From UBA6107 sp964459385 (GTDB lineage: Bacteria > Chloroflexota > Anaerolineae > Anaerolineales > Anaerolineaceae), in the NCBI GenBank assembly GCA_964459385.1, contig CAYWLG010000007.1, positions 124,001-188,000 on the forward strand: DNA of 64,000 nt, read 5' to 3'. The position numbers and the translations under genes were made by a program. Positions 14,911 to 23,620 of the stretch are shown one piece after another. Under the pieces are notes generated by a model. The model saw only the letters and a list, made by a program, of their open reading frames with translations, did no database searches and had not been told where the DNA came from. The stretch's first letter is position 1, and each line of letters starts with the position of its first letter.

Positions 14911-16773
14911 CTACTCCAACCCGCTCTGCACGGCCAGGGCGAGCTCTGCGGTGATGCCGGGAACTTCCATGAGGGCGTCGAGGCTGGCGCTGCGGATGGC
15001 GTTGATGCTGCCGAAACGGGTGAGCAGGGCTTTGCGGCGCTGCGGGCCGATGCCGGGGATGGCATCCAGTTGGGAGGCCACGCCGAGTTTGCCGCGGGCC
15101 TTGCGGTGGGCGGTGATGGCGAAGCGGTGCGCCTCGTCGCGGATGCGCTGCACGAGGTAGAGACCCTGTGAATGGCGCGGCAGCATGAGGGAGCGTTCAA
15201 TATTGGGGCGAAAGAGCTCTTCCTGCTGCTTGGCCAGACCTACTACGGGCACACGTTCGCTGAGGTCGAATTCGGCCAGTACCGCCACGGCACGCCCAAG
15301 CTGACCTTTGCCGCCGTCAACGATCAGCAGATCGGGCAGCACCGAGAAGGAGGGATCGATCTTTTCGCCCACTTTGTGCTGCTCCTGGCTGGACTGCCAG
15401 CGCTTGAAGCGGCGTGTCAGCACCTCTTCCATGCTGGAAAAGTCGTCGGGGCCGACAACGGTTTTGATGTTGAAATGACGGTACATGTTTTTGGCCGGCG
15501 TGCCCTGCTCGAAGACCACCATGCTGCCTACCGAGGCAGTGCCCTGCGTGTTGGAAATATCGTAGCATTCGATGCGGTTGGGCGGGGCGTCCAGTTTGAG
15601 GGCATCCTGCAGCTCGGTGAGCGCCTGTGTCTGCTTGTTCTTGTCGGCCTCCCACTGGCTGCGCAGCGCCTGCAGGGTTTCAACGGCATTCTCGGTGGCC
15701 ATCTGCACCAGTTCCTGTGAGGTGCCCTCTTTGGGAACCAGCAGCTCCACCTTATCGCCGCCGCGCCGGCTGTTGAGCCACTGCTTGATGATGTTGGCCT
15801 CTTCGATCTCGTTTGGCAGCAGCAACTGCTCTGGCACGTTGGCGGCCTCACTGTAGAACTGCTTAACGAACTCGCTGATGACCTCGGCGTCGGGGGTCTC
15901 TTCGGTGCCTTCGAGCACGAAGTATTCGCGGCCCATCAGTTTGCCGTTGCGGATGAAGAAGATCTGCACGCAGGCTTCTCCGTCTGCGCGGGCGATGGCC
16001 AGCACGTCAGAATCGCGCTGGTCGGGGGTGATGACCTTTTGCTTCTCGACCACGCGGTCAATGGCGTTGATCTGGTCGCGGATGGTGGCGGCTTTCTCGA
16101 AGGCCATTTCATCTGCGGCGGCCTGCATTTCTTTTTGCAGACGCGAGACGATGGGGTCGGTGTGCCCGTCGAGAAAGTCGCACAGATCGTCGATCAGTTG
16201 GCGATAGCCCTGCTGCTGAATGGCGCCGATGCAGGGGCCGGAGCAGAGCTTGATGTCGTAATAAAGGCAGGGACGGGCGTCTTTGCCGGTGATCTCGCGG
16301 TCACAGGTGAGGTAGGGGAAGATGTGACGCAGCAGGTCCAGCGTTTGGTGCACGGCCCAGACACTGGTGTAGGGGCCGAAATAGTGCGAGCCGTCTTTGA
16401 CCATCTGGCGGGTGACCGTCACCTTGGGGAAGGGGTCGGCCAGATGCACTTTGATGTAGGGGTAGCGCTTATCGTCCTTGAGGCGGATGTTGAAGCGCGG
16501 GCGGTGCTTTTTGATGAGGTTCATCTCGAGGATGAGGGCCTCGAGCTCGGAACCTACCACGATCCATTCCAGGTCGGCGATCTGGCTGACCAGCTTGCGC
16601 GTCTTGAGCGACTGGTCGCCGCGCTCCTGAAAGTAAGAACGCACACGGTTTTTGAGGATGATGGCCTTGCCGACGTAGATGATCTCGCCGGCAGCGTTCT
16701 TCATGATGTAAACGCCGGGTTTTTCAGGCAGGGTCTTGAGAATGCCCTGAATGTGTTCAGAAACTTCTTTCAT
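14911..16773 (-). CDS. uvrC: Excinuclease ABC subunit C
   Basis: A 620-residue UvrC, which makes both incisions in nucleotide excision repair. The N-terminal GIY-YIG nuclease starts at EKPGVYIMKN and continues through IYVGKA. A Cys-containing stretch (CDREITGKDARPCLYYDIKLC) follows near residue 150, then a UVR motif near 200. The RNase H-like C-terminal nuclease (IECYDISN, DGGKGQ, DEAHRFA) is followed by helix-hairpin-helix motifs (IPGIGPQRRKALLTRFGS, EVPGITAELA). Start Met 16773 matches the usual UvrC N-terminus. No Shine-Dalgarno is present; a -10 box ends 7 nt upstream, so the mRNA may be leaderless. Confidence 0.97.
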   Translation of the reverse strand: MKEVSEHIQGILKTLPEKPGVYIMKNAAGEIIYVGKAIILKNRVRSYFQERGDQSLKTRKLVSQIADLEWIVVGSELEALILEMNLIKKHRPRFNIRLKDDKRYPYIKVHLADPFPKVTVTRQMVKDGSHYFGPYTSVWAVHQTLDLLRHIFPYLTCDREITGKDARPCLYYDIKLCSGPCIGAIQQQGYRQLIDDLCDFLDGHTDPIVSRLQKEMQAAADEMAFEKAATIRDQINAIDRVVEKQKVITPDQRDSDVLAIARADGEACVQIFFIRNGKLMGREYFVLEGTEETPDAEVISEFVKQFYSEAANVPEQLLLPNEIEEANIIKQWLNSRRGGDKVELLVPKEGTSQELVQMATENAVETLQALRSQWEADKNKQTQALTELQDALKLDAPPNRIECYDISNTQGTASVGSMVVFEQGTPAKNMYRHFNIKTVVGPDDFSSMEEVLTRRFKRWQSSQEQHKVGEKIDPSFSVLPDLLIVDGGKGQLGRAVAVLAEFDLSERVPVVGLAKQQEELFRPNIERSLMLPRHSQGLYLVQRIRDEAHRFAITAHRKARGKLGVASQLDAIPGIGPQRRKALLTRFGSINAIRSASLDALMEVPGITAELALAVQSGLE

Positions 16774-16780
16774 AACGGTT

Positions 16781-16786
16781 ATTTTA
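16781..16786 (-). promoter_or_regulatory. uvrC: Extended -10 box of uvrC, 7 nt before the start codon
   Basis: Minus strand TG-T-TAAAAT with the hexamer at 16781-16786 and 7 nt to the ATG (16773). The RNA start would fall at or next to the start codon. Confidence 0.45.
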
Positions 16787-16852
16787 ACATGAGTTCTATG
16801 TGCCAGAGCGGCTTGATTGACCCTGTGCAACCAACGGCTTTTCAGGGTGGGG

Positions 16853-16888
16853 ATCGCCACGCCCCGAAAAGCAGCGGGGCTCGCGATG
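16853..16888. repeat. REP-like intergenic palindrome
   Basis: ATCGC/GCGAT outer and GCCCCG/CGGGGC inner arms form an imperfect hairpin around 16853-16888 with a small asymmetric bulge and an 8-nt loop. It lies upstream of uvrC and resembles the dispersed palindromes of many genomes. Only one copy occurs in this window. Confidence 0.4.
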
Positions 16889-17066
16889 ACAGATCAAGCA
16901 TCTTGATTCGTTTTTAAAAAATATCGAAAACGAATCGAGGAGGGTGGATTGTGAACTGAGGTTGGGTAAAAGGCTGCAACACATAACGGTTTAAACGAAA
17001 AGTTCTCTGAGAAACTTTTACAAGTATTATAGAAAATAAATTCTATTAAGTCAAGGGTATAAAACC

Positions 17067-17131
17067 CAAAAGGGCACAATTTAAGTACCCTTTTGTAAAA
17101 GACTTTGAGACCTAAAAGAAACACTTTTAGG
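17067..17131 (-). terminator. Hairpins downstream of selD
   Basis: CCTAAAAG/CTTTTAGG (17111-17118 with 17124-17131) abuts the selD stop codon. A second hairpin, CAAAAGGG/CCCTTTTG (17067-17095), follows and is succeeded on the minus strand by GGGTTTT. The second is the better terminator candidate. Confidence 0.5.
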
Positions 17132-18199
17132 CTAGACCACGTGCACCCCACTGCCTTGGCTGACCTCGCCGATGATCCAGATAGGCTGGTTCATCTCTGC
17201 GGCGCGTTTTTTGAAAGCATCCAATTTTTCGCCCGGCACAGCCATGAGAAGGCCGCCGCTGGTTTGCGGGTCGTAGAGCGACATTTGCTGCCAGTTTTCG
17301 AGCGGACGTTCAAAGGTGACGTTGGGCGAGTAGAACTCGCGGTTGTCATCGGCACCACCGGGGAAGATACTTTGTTTGGCATACTGGAGGGATTCGGGCA
17401 CGAAAGGCACCTGGTCGTAATGAATGTGATAGGCCACGCTGCTGGCCTTGACCATCTCGCTGCTGTGACCGAGCAGGGAATATCCGGTGACATCGGTGAC
17501 GGCTTTGAGACCAAATTCAAGCGCCAGTCGGCTGGCGTCGCGATTGAGGGTGGTCATCCATTTGACCACGGCGGCCACGGCGGCCGGGTCGGCCACTTCC
17601 CGTTTGAGGGCGGTGGTGGTGGTGCCGAAACCGAGGGGTTTGGAGAGCACGAGAACATCACCGGGCTGCGCGCCGCCTTTGGTGAACATTTTGTCGAGGT
17701 CCACAAAACCGATCACAGCCAGCCCGTACTTGGGTTCGGCATCGCGCACGGTGTGCCCACCGGCAATGACCACCCCGGCGCCTTTGGCGGCTTCGGCCCC
17801 GCCCAGCATGATGCGCTGCAGAATGGCCGGGTCAAGCTCAGGGGGCAGGGCGGCGATATTGAGCGCCATGAAAGGCGTGCCGCCCATGGCAAAGATATCC
17901 GAAATGGCGTTGGTGGCGGCAATACGTCCGTAATCGTAGGGGTCATCCACGATGGGGGTAAAAAAGTCGGTAGTTAACACCAGCCCGCGGCCGTCTTCCA
18001 GTTTCCAAACGGCGGCGTCATCGGGCGATTCGAGACCCACCAGCAGGTTGGGATAATCGACCGGGCTGAAAATTCCCTGGGTGGGGCGCAAAATCTCGGT
18101 CAACATTTTGGCGCTGATCTTTGAAGCGCAGCCGGAGCAGGTAGACAGGGTCGTCATGTGCACCGGGATCGTCAGAGGAGGGAGCGTTTCGTTTGTCAT
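17132..18199 (-). CDS. selD: Selenide, water dikinase (selenophosphate synthetase)
   Basis: A 355-residue SelD, which makes selenophosphate from selenide and ATP for selenocysteine or selenouridine synthesis. The active-site segment CSGCASKIS is at about residues 21-29, with Cys24 and Lys27 aligning with the essential Cys and Lys of E. coli SelD; the second Cys of E. coli is Ser here. DDAAVWKL, LTTDFFTP, NAISDIFAMGG and ADDNREF-type ATP/Mg sites follow. No selA, selB or ybbB is in the window. A strong promoter ends 6 nt before ATG 18199, with no Shine-Dalgarno. Confidence 0.93.
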   Translation of the reverse strand: MTNETLPPLTIPVHMTTLSTCSGCASKISAKMLTEILRPTQGIFSPVDYPNLLVGLESPDDAAVWKLEDGRGLVLTTDFFTPIVDDPYDYGRIAATNAISDIFAMGGTPFMALNIAALPPELDPAILQRIMLGGAEAAKGAGVVIAGGHTVRDAEPKYGLAVIGFVDLDKMFTKGGAQPGDVLVLSKPLGFGTTTTALKREVADPAAVAAVVKWMTTLNRDASRLALEFGLKAVTDVTGYSLLGHSSEMVKASSVAYHIHYDQVPFVPESLQYAKQSIFPGGADDNREFYSPNVTFERPLENWQQMSLYDPQTSGGLLMAVPGEKLDAFKKRAAEMNQPIWIIGEVSQGSGVHVV

Positions 18200-18205
18200 A
18201 ACAAA

Positions 18206-18233
18206 ATTATAGTATCTTCTGCCCTAAATGCAA
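18206..18233 (-). promoter_or_regulatory. selD: Promoter of selD, leaderless arrangement
   Basis: Minus strand TTGCAT (18228-18233), 16-nt spacer, TATAAT (18206-18211), then only 6 nt to the ATG at 18199. The RNA start should coincide with the start codon. Confidence 0.7.
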
Positions 18234-18257
18234 AAGAGCAGCCGGTTGGCTGCTCTT
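18234..18257 (-). terminator. Terminator of the SPFH gene
   Basis: A perfect 10-bp stem AAGAGCAGCC/GGCTGCTCTT with a 4-nt loop, followed on the minus strand by TTGCATTT. It abuts the -35 box of selD. Confidence 0.85.
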
Positions 18258-18275
18258 GCAATGGTAAGTGGTGTA

Positions 18276-19286
18276 TTACGGTGTGGTGGTGGGGTAGGGC
18301 AGAATGAACTGCGAGCCGCTGGGCACCATCATCACCTGCACGTTGGGGTTGAGGGTGGTGATGTACTGATAATTGAGCAGGTTGGGATTGGTGCGCAGAA
18401 CTCCGGCAATCAATTCGAGGGCTTTTGCCTCGGCTTCTGCCTGAATGAGGCGGGCATCGGCCTCGCCCTGGGCCTTGGTGACGGCGGCATCGGCCAGACC
18501 CTTGGCTACTTCGCGCGCCTGTTCGGCTTCCTGTTTCTTTTGTTCCACCACCAGCTTGGCCTGTTGGGCCTGCTGCTCGGCGATCTGTTTTTGCTCGACC
18601 GAAGCGGCGTATTCATCCGAGAAGGTGATGTTGCGCAGCACGAAATCATTCAGAAAGAGCCCGTTCTCTTCTACTTTGGTTTGCAGGGCAGTGCTGATGG
18701 CCTGCACCATTTCGGTACGCTTCGTGCTGATCACTTCTTCCACTTTGTACTGCGAGACCACATCGCGGATGATGCCGCGCGCCTGGGCGCGAATCAGCTC
18801 GGGGTAGCGGTCTTGCCACTGGATGTGTACCTGCACCACCTTGTTGGGGTCAATCTCATAGATGACCGAGGCATCCACATAGATCTGCTGGCCATCGGAG
18901 GTGCGGGCCGTGATCGAATCATCCCCGCTGATCATCCCTTCATCCGGTGCAATGGACATGGTGTAGGTTTGCTTCGAGATCGGGTAGCGCACCACCGTTT
19001 CAGCAAAGGGGATGATCCAGCGCAGCCCGGGGGTGAGGGCCTCTGAGCGGTAACCGGTGGGCGAAACAGCCGAGATCACCACGCCGCGTTCTTCCGGGTT
19101 GATGAAGACCAGCCCGGAACTGAGCGTGGTGAGCAAAAACGCCGCCACCAGGGTGATAATGACGTAGGTGCCGCCTTTGCGCAGGGGATTTTTCTTGGCA
19201 GAACGGTAGGCAACCAGCGCCAGCAGCAGGAAAAATCCGATCCAAAAGATGACGGCAATGCTTTTGATCAAACTCGCGATATTCAT
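18276..19286 (-). CDS. SPFH/band 7 (prohibitin-like) membrane protein
   Basis: A 336-residue SPFH-domain protein. Two hydrophobic segments (about residues 5-27 and 38-60) precede the band-7 domain (about 60-240: INPEERGVV, TPGLRWIIPFAETVVRYPI). A long Gln/Glu/Ala-rich coiled coil follows (about 225-300: EQKQIAEQQAQQAKLVVEQK). Such proteins form ring-shaped membrane scaffolds that organise microdomains or control FtsH-type proteases. No FtsH or NfeD is adjacent. Met 19286 is chosen for its GAGGAG 6 nt upstream. It is monocistronic with its own terminator. Confidence 0.9.
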   Translation of the reverse strand: MNIASLIKSIAVIFWIGFFLLLALVAYRSAKKNPLRKGGTYVIITLVAAFLLTTLSSGLVFINPEERGVVISAVSPTGYRSEALTPGLRWIIPFAETVVRYPISKQTYTMSIAPDEGMISGDDSITARTSDGQQIYVDASVIYEIDPNKVVQVHIQWQDRYPELIRAQARGIIRDVVSQYKVEEVISTKRTEMVQAISTALQTKVEENGLFLNDFVLRNITFSDEYAASVEQKQIAEQQAQQAKLVVEQKKQEAEQAREVAKGLADAAVTKAQGEADARLIQAEAEAKALELIAGVLRTNPNLLNYQYITTLNPNVQVMMVPSGSQFILPYPTTTP

Positions 19287-19395
19287 GGGTCTCTCCTCAA
19301 AATTTAAGTAAAGCTTTCTCAATCATTATACAAAAAAGGGAATCTTCACTATTATTAAACAAGATCCGTATAAGAAATTCATTTTATTTGCAGAC

Positions 19396-19401
19396 TATAA
19401 T
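19396..19401 (+). promoter_or_regulatory. -10 box 6 nt before the PyrK-like start codon
   Basis: TATAAT at 19396-19401 is followed by 6 nt and ATG 19408, with no Shine-Dalgarno. The -35 is weak. This fits a leaderless mRNA. Confidence 0.5.
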
Positions 19402-19407
19402 CAGACT

Positions 19408-20100
19408 ATGTCTTTTATGCGTGGGCGAATCAGCGAGGTCAATCAGGCAGAGGCAGGGGACACCTGCTCTTTGCTGCTTGAAAAACGGGTGAACGTGCTG
19501 CCCGGTCAGTATTTCAAGCTGCGCTTTCCTCAACGCGATGATATTCTTTCGGCGACCGTCTTCCCAACCTACGCAGAAGGCCAGCAATTGCAGGTGATGC
19601 CGCTGACAACATTCCACTGGATGCCCGGCGAAGAGGTGCATCTGCACGGGCCATTTGGCAAAGGATTTGGCTTGCCCGAAGCCCGCTCGCGCGTGGGTAT
19701 CTACGTCCCGGCCGGCGCCCCTGCGATGGCCGTGTTGCCTCTATTGGAAGAAGCTCTCAAGGTTGACCATGAGGTGACGCTGGTGAGCGATTCTTTTCTG
19801 GCAGGCTTGCTGGCGGAGGTGGAAGTGCTGCCGCTCAGCCACGCCGACGAAGTGCTGGCCTGGGCGGACTATCTGGCTGCAGTGAGTCGCCTGGAGGATC
19901 TGAGCGATGTGGTGAGCAAGCTCCTGCCCAAGCGGCAGCGCATTAATCGCCCCAGCCCCGATGAACTGCTGGTGCTGGCCGAGATGCCCTGTGCCGGCGT
20001 GGGGCAGTGCGAGATGTGCCTGGTGCCGAGCAAAAATGGCTGGAAGCATGCCTGCAAAGAAGGCCCTGTGTTTAAGCTGGCGGCACTGGGAGGCGCATGA
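19408..20100 (+). CDS. PyrK-like ferredoxin-reductase subunit (divergent)
   Basis: A 230-residue protein resembling PyrK, the FAD/2Fe-2S subunit of class 1B dihydroorotate dehydrogenase. The N-terminal beta-barrel includes LPGQYFKLRFP and HLHGPFGKGFGLP. The C-terminus has Cys-x5-Cys-x2-Cys-x11-Cys (CAGVGQCEMC, then KHACKEGPVF), fitting a [2Fe-2S] cluster. The usual FAD-binding Arg-Pro-x-Ser is not evident and the nucleotide-binding Gly-rich motif is changed to AGAPAMAVLP, so NAD binding may be lost. It overlaps the next gene by 4 nt, implying a two-subunit complex. Confidence 0.7.
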   Translation: MSFMRGRISEVNQAEAGDTCSLLLEKRVNVLPGQYFKLRFPQRDDILSATVFPTYAEGQQLQVMPLTTFHWMPGEEVHLHGPFGKGFGLPEARSRVGIYVPAGAPAMAVLPLLEEALKVDHEVTLVSDSFLAGLLAEVEVLPLSHADEVLAWADYLAAVSRLEDLSDVVSKLLPKRQRINRPSPDELLVLAEMPCAGVGQCEMCLVPSKNGWKHACKEGPVFKLAALGGA

Positions 20101-20849
20101 GCGCACATAACGCGGAGCGTTTTCTGGATGAGATGGGGCTGGTCAGTCCGTGGATGAACGTGGCCGGTTTTCTGGGCTATTTGCCCCCGGCACATCTGGA
20201 ATTTGGCGCCGAGATGGGGGCCTTCGTGCCGCCAATGCTGACGCGGCAGGCGCGGAATGTGGCCGAGAATCGAGCCCTCCTCCCTTATTCGGGCGGATTT
20301 CTGCTTCACAATGCCTCCCCTAACCCGGGCATCACGGCCGCGCTGCGCCAGTATGCCAAACGCTGGAGCAACCTCAAACTGCCGGTCTGGCTACATCTGT
20401 TTGCCGAGAATGAGGAAGAAGCTGCGCAGATGTCGGCGCTGGCAGACGAACTGGAAAATGTGCTGGCCGTGCAAATTGAAGTGCCGCTGCGCATGGCGAA
20501 TAAAGCCCGTCTGGCCATCTGGAATGCGGCGCGCGGCGAAAAACCGCTGCTGGCAGTGCTGCCTCTGGATGAAGTGCAGCGCGACCTGGTGAGCGGGTGT
20601 GCCGCTTTGGGGTTAAGCGGGCTGGTTCTGGCAGCGCCGCGCGGACGGATGCGCAAAAACGAGAGCTGGGTGAACGGCCGCCTTTACGGCCCTGCCCTGC
20701 TGCCACAAATGGTGCTGGCACTGGAAAGGTATCGCAAGATGGGGCTGCCGCTGATCGCGGGCGGCGGGGTGTATTCGCTGGAAGAGGGTGACATGCTCCT
20801 CAAGGCCGGTGCAGTGGCCTTGCAGGTGGACGCCGCCCTGTGGATCTGA
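20097..20849 (+). CDS. Dihydroorotate dehydrogenase-like TIM-barrel protein (divergent)
   Basis: A 250-residue protein that follows the PyrD fold from end to end: an early VAGFLGY (as in ASGTFGY), a LHNASPNPG segment (as in LQNPG), and a late LIAGGGVYSLEEGDMLLKAGA, the phosphate-binding Gly loop for FMN. The Asn-x-Ser-Cys-Pro-Asn motif with the family's catalytic Cys is absent, and the Lys that contacts FMN in the TKT-type motif is not seen. Activity on dihydroorotate is therefore doubtful. It is coupled to the PyrK-like gene by an ATGA overlap. Confidence 0.6.
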   Translation: MSAHNAERFLDEMGLVSPWMNVAGFLGYLPPAHLEFGAEMGAFVPPMLTRQARNVAENRALLPYSGGFLLHNASPNPGITAALRQYAKRWSNLKLPVWLHLFAENEEEAAQMSALADELENVLAVQIEVPLRMANKARLAIWNAARGEKPLLAVLPLDEVQRDLVSGCAALGLSGLVLAAPRGRMRKNESWVNGRLYGPALLPQMVLALERYRKMGLPLIAGGGVYSLEEGDMLLKAGAVALQVDAALWI

Positions 20850-20902
20850 ACAAGCTCTACTTTTTACAACCGAAGACAATATCCGTAGTGCAGAGGCCCT
20901 CC

Positions 20903-23620
20903 ATGCAAACTGAACATGATCTGGATATCCTTTCTTTCGCTTCACCTGAAATCAGGCTGGAAAACGCAGGCGGTAAGGGGCTGCATCTGGCAGAAATGAC
21001 TTCCGGGGGGCTGCCGGTGCCATCCGGGTTCATTATTTCGACGACGGCGTACCGCCAATTCCGCGATGAAAACAGGCTGAGCGAAGTCATTGCTGCAGCG
21101 GTCAAGTCCATTGATCCGGCTGACACTGCTGCGCTGGAGACGGCATCGAAAACGATCCGGGCTGCTTTTGCGCACGGTTCCCTTTCCGATTCGATACGCG
21201 AAAAGATCGTGCAGGCTTACCGGCAATTGGGTGCGCTCGCGGTGGCGGTACGTTCATCGGCGACGGCCGAAGACTTGCCAGAACTGTCTTTCGCCGGCCA
21301 GCAGGACACTTACCTCAATGTGAACAACGAAACGCTGCTGCTGCAGCGGGTGATCGACTGCTGGGCGAGCCTGTGGACGGCGCGCGCCATCGGTTACCGA
21401 CTGCGGCAGGGGGTGGGGCAGGAAGAGATCGCCCTGGCCGTGGTGGTGCAGCAGATGGTGCAAAGCGAGGTGTCAGGGGTGCTGTTCACGGCCAACCCGC
21501 TGAACGGTTCGCGGGTAGAAACGGTCATTGACGCCACCCTGGGGTTGGGCGAAGCGCTGGTGTCGGGGCTGGTCGAGCCGGATCACTACGTGGTGGACAC
21601 CCTTCACAACCATATTGCGCAAAAAACGCTGGGCCGCAAGGCGCTTTCCATCCGTGCCGAAGCAGATGGCGGGGTGAAACAGGTCAATGAATCTGCGCAG
21701 GAGTACCCGGCACTCTCGGACGAGCAGATCCTTGAACTGGCGCAGTTGGGGCAGCGCGTGCAGCAACAGTTTGGCGGCCCGCAAGATATTGAGTGGGCTT
21801 ACTGTAAGGGCAAGCTCTATTTGCTGCAAACGCGGGCGATCACCTCTCTCTACCCGCTGCCGGCTGGTATGCAGGCGGAACCGTTGTTAACCTTTGTCTC
21901 TTTTGCGGCCGTGCAGGGGCTGGTTGACCCGATCACCCCCATCGGGCAAAGCTGCTTAAAACAAATATTCGCGCTGGGAAGCGAACTTTTTGGCGTTAAG
22001 ACAGACGAGACCGCCCAAAGGGTCTTGTTCTCAGCCGGTGAACGGTTGTGGATCAACTTCACCCCCATCATCAGCAACAGCCTGGGCCGCAAGGTGCTGC
22101 CCTACGTCTTCGGCATGGTCGAACCGACGGTCAAACTGGCAGTGGATCAGATCTCGGAGGATCCGCGTTTGCAGCCAAAAAAGAAGGGCGTCAGCCTTCA
22201 TGCACGGCGCCAGATGGCGATGTTCCTCATACCGGTAGCCGGCAAGGTGTTCTTGAACCTGTTGGCGCCCGTGCCACGGCGGCACCTGATCGTGGCCCAG
22301 GGGGAAGCTGTTTTAAAGATCATGGAAGAAAAGGCTGCCGCGATCCAAGGGGATCGTTATCAAAAATTGGCTCAGCGAGCCACCCTGATGCAAGAAGTGG
22401 CCAGGGCGCATCTGGGCGGGGCCTTTAAATTGTTCGTTTCAGGGGTGGCCGCCGGGATGGCCTCGTGGAATGCACTGCGCACGCTCACGAAAGCAAAAGA
22501 GGACGCCGGCCAGTTTCACTGGGGCGACCTGGTGTTGGAAGTGACACGCGGCATGCCGCATAACCCGACTACCGAGATGGACCTGCGCTTGTGGGAAATG
22601 GCCAAGGAAATCCGTAAGGATCCTGCTGCGCTGAAAGCAGTCACCTCTGCTACCCCGGCCGAACTCTCACGCCAATATCTGGCAGGCGATCTGCCTCAGG
22701 TACTTTTGGATGAGGTGAGGCACTTTCTCGAGCAGTATGGGGGGCGCGGCCTGGGTGAGATCGATCTGGGACGCACCCGCTGGGCGGAAGAGCCCACCCA
22801 CGTGTTCGAGATGCTGGTCAATTTTGCCAAAATAGAAAACGAAAATGACGCGCCCGACGCCGTCTTTGCCAAGGGCAAAGAGAGGGCTGAAGAAGCGATC
22901 AGGCAGTTAACCGCACAAGTACGCCAGAGCCGCGGAGGCTGGTTCAAGGCCAGACGGGTGCACTTCTTCGCGCGGCGCGCCCGCCAGTTGATGGGGCTGC
23001 GTGAGAGCCCCAAGTTCTTTGTGGTGCGCCTGATGTGGATCGTCCATCGTGAGTTAAAGAAAAGCGGGCAGGAGTTTGTTGCGGCCGGCGAGCTGCAGCA
23101 GGCAGATGATCTCTTTTACCTGACCTTCCCTGAGCTGAGTGCCCTGGCCACGGGTGAGAAGCGCGACTGGCAGGGCTTGATCCGTGAGCGCCGCAGCCAG
23201 TTTGAACGGGAAATGAAACGCCGCCAACTGCCGCGTCTGTTCTTGAGCGACGGGCGGGCCTTTTATGAGGGGATGGCCGACCGCAAGGGCGAGGGGCAAA
23301 ACACGATCATGGGCAGCCCGGTTTCGCCGGGTGTGGTGGAAGGCAGGGTGCGGGTGGTGCTTGACCCGGGCAAGGCCAACCTGGTTCACGGCGAGATACT
23401 GGTCTGCCCCGGCACCGACCCCTCGTGGACGCCGCTCTTTCTGCTGGCAGGCGGTTTGGCGATGGAAGTGGGCGGCATGATGACGCACGGAGCGGTGGTG
23501 GCGCGCGAATATGGCATTCCGGCCGTGGTCGGCGTCAGCGAAGCTACCACACGCCTGAAAACGGGCATGCTGATCCGCTTGAATGGCTCTACGGGAGAAA
23601 TAACGATCCTGGAAGGCTAA
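20903..23620 (+). CDS. PEP-synthase/rifampin phosphotransferase-like enzyme
   Basis: A 905-residue protein. An N-terminal ATP-grasp domain (about 15-310: GGKGLHLAEM, VAVRSSATAEDLPELSFAGQ, QQMVQSEVSGVLFTANP, DIEWAY) and a C-terminal phosphohistidine domain (GTDPSWTPLF, then MMTHGAVVAREYGIPAVVG with the mobile His) flank a middle region of about 400 residues. This ATP-grasp/middle/His order and the length fit rifampin phosphotransferase (Rph)-type enzymes as well as PEP synthase. Substrate is uncertain. Start ATG 20903 has AGAGG upstream. It follows the PyrD-like gene by 53 nt and ends convergently with dtd (4-nt overlap). Confidence 0.75.
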   Translation: MQTEHDLDILSFASPEIRLENAGGKGLHLAEMTSGGLPVPSGFIISTTAYRQFRDENRLSEVIAAAVKSIDPADTAALETASKTIRAAFAHGSLSDSIREKIVQAYRQLGALAVAVRSSATAEDLPELSFAGQQDTYLNVNNETLLLQRVIDCWASLWTARAIGYRLRQGVGQEEIALAVVVQQMVQSEVSGVLFTANPLNGSRVETVIDATLGLGEALVSGLVEPDHYVVDTLHNHIAQKTLGRKALSIRAEADGGVKQVNESAQEYPALSDEQILELAQLGQRVQQQFGGPQDIEWAYCKGKLYLLQTRAITSLYPLPAGMQAEPLLTFVSFAAVQGLVDPITPIGQSCLKQIFALGSELFGVKTDETAQRVLFSAGERLWINFTPIISNSLGRKVLPYVFGMVEPTVKLAVDQISEDPRLQPKKKGVSLHARRQMAMFLIPVAGKVFLNLLAPVPRRHLIVAQGEAVLKIMEEKAAAIQGDRYQKLAQRATLMQEVARAHLGGAFKLFVSGVAAGMASWNALRTLTKAKEDAGQFHWGDLVLEVTRGMPHNPTTEMDLRLWEMAKEIRKDPAALKAVTSATPAELSRQYLAGDLPQVLLDEVRHFLEQYGGRGLGEIDLGRTRWAEEPTHVFEMLVNFAKIENENDAPDAVFAKGKERAEEAIRQLTAQVRQSRGGWFKARRVHFFARRARQLMGLRESPKFFVVRLMWIVHRELKKSGQEFVAAGELQQADDLFYLTFPELSALATGEKRDWQGLIRERRSQFEREMKRRQLPRLFLSDGRAFYEGMADRKGEGQNTIMGSPVSPGVVEGRVRVVLDPGKANLVHGEILVCPGTDPSWTPLFLLAGGLAMEVGGMMTHGAVVAREYGIPAVVGVSEATTRLKTGMLIRLNGSTGEITILEG

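Larger units (their letters stand above)
16774..17131. other. Non-coding region between uvrC and selD
   Basis: 358 nt without a convincing gene. It holds the uvrC promoter (16781-16786), a palindromic repeat (16853-16888), an AT-rich middle, and hairpins that probably end selD transcription: one at 17067-17095 with CAAAAGGG/CCCTTTTG arms and one at 17111-17131. Confidence 0.6.

Noticed and set aside
16039..16917. Long + strand frame of 292 codons opposite uvrC
   Set aside because: It is the antisense of a clear uvrC; no family-like sequence and no ribosome-binding site.
17105..17977. + strand frame of 290 codons opposite selD
   Set aside because: His/Gly-rich antisense shadow of selD.
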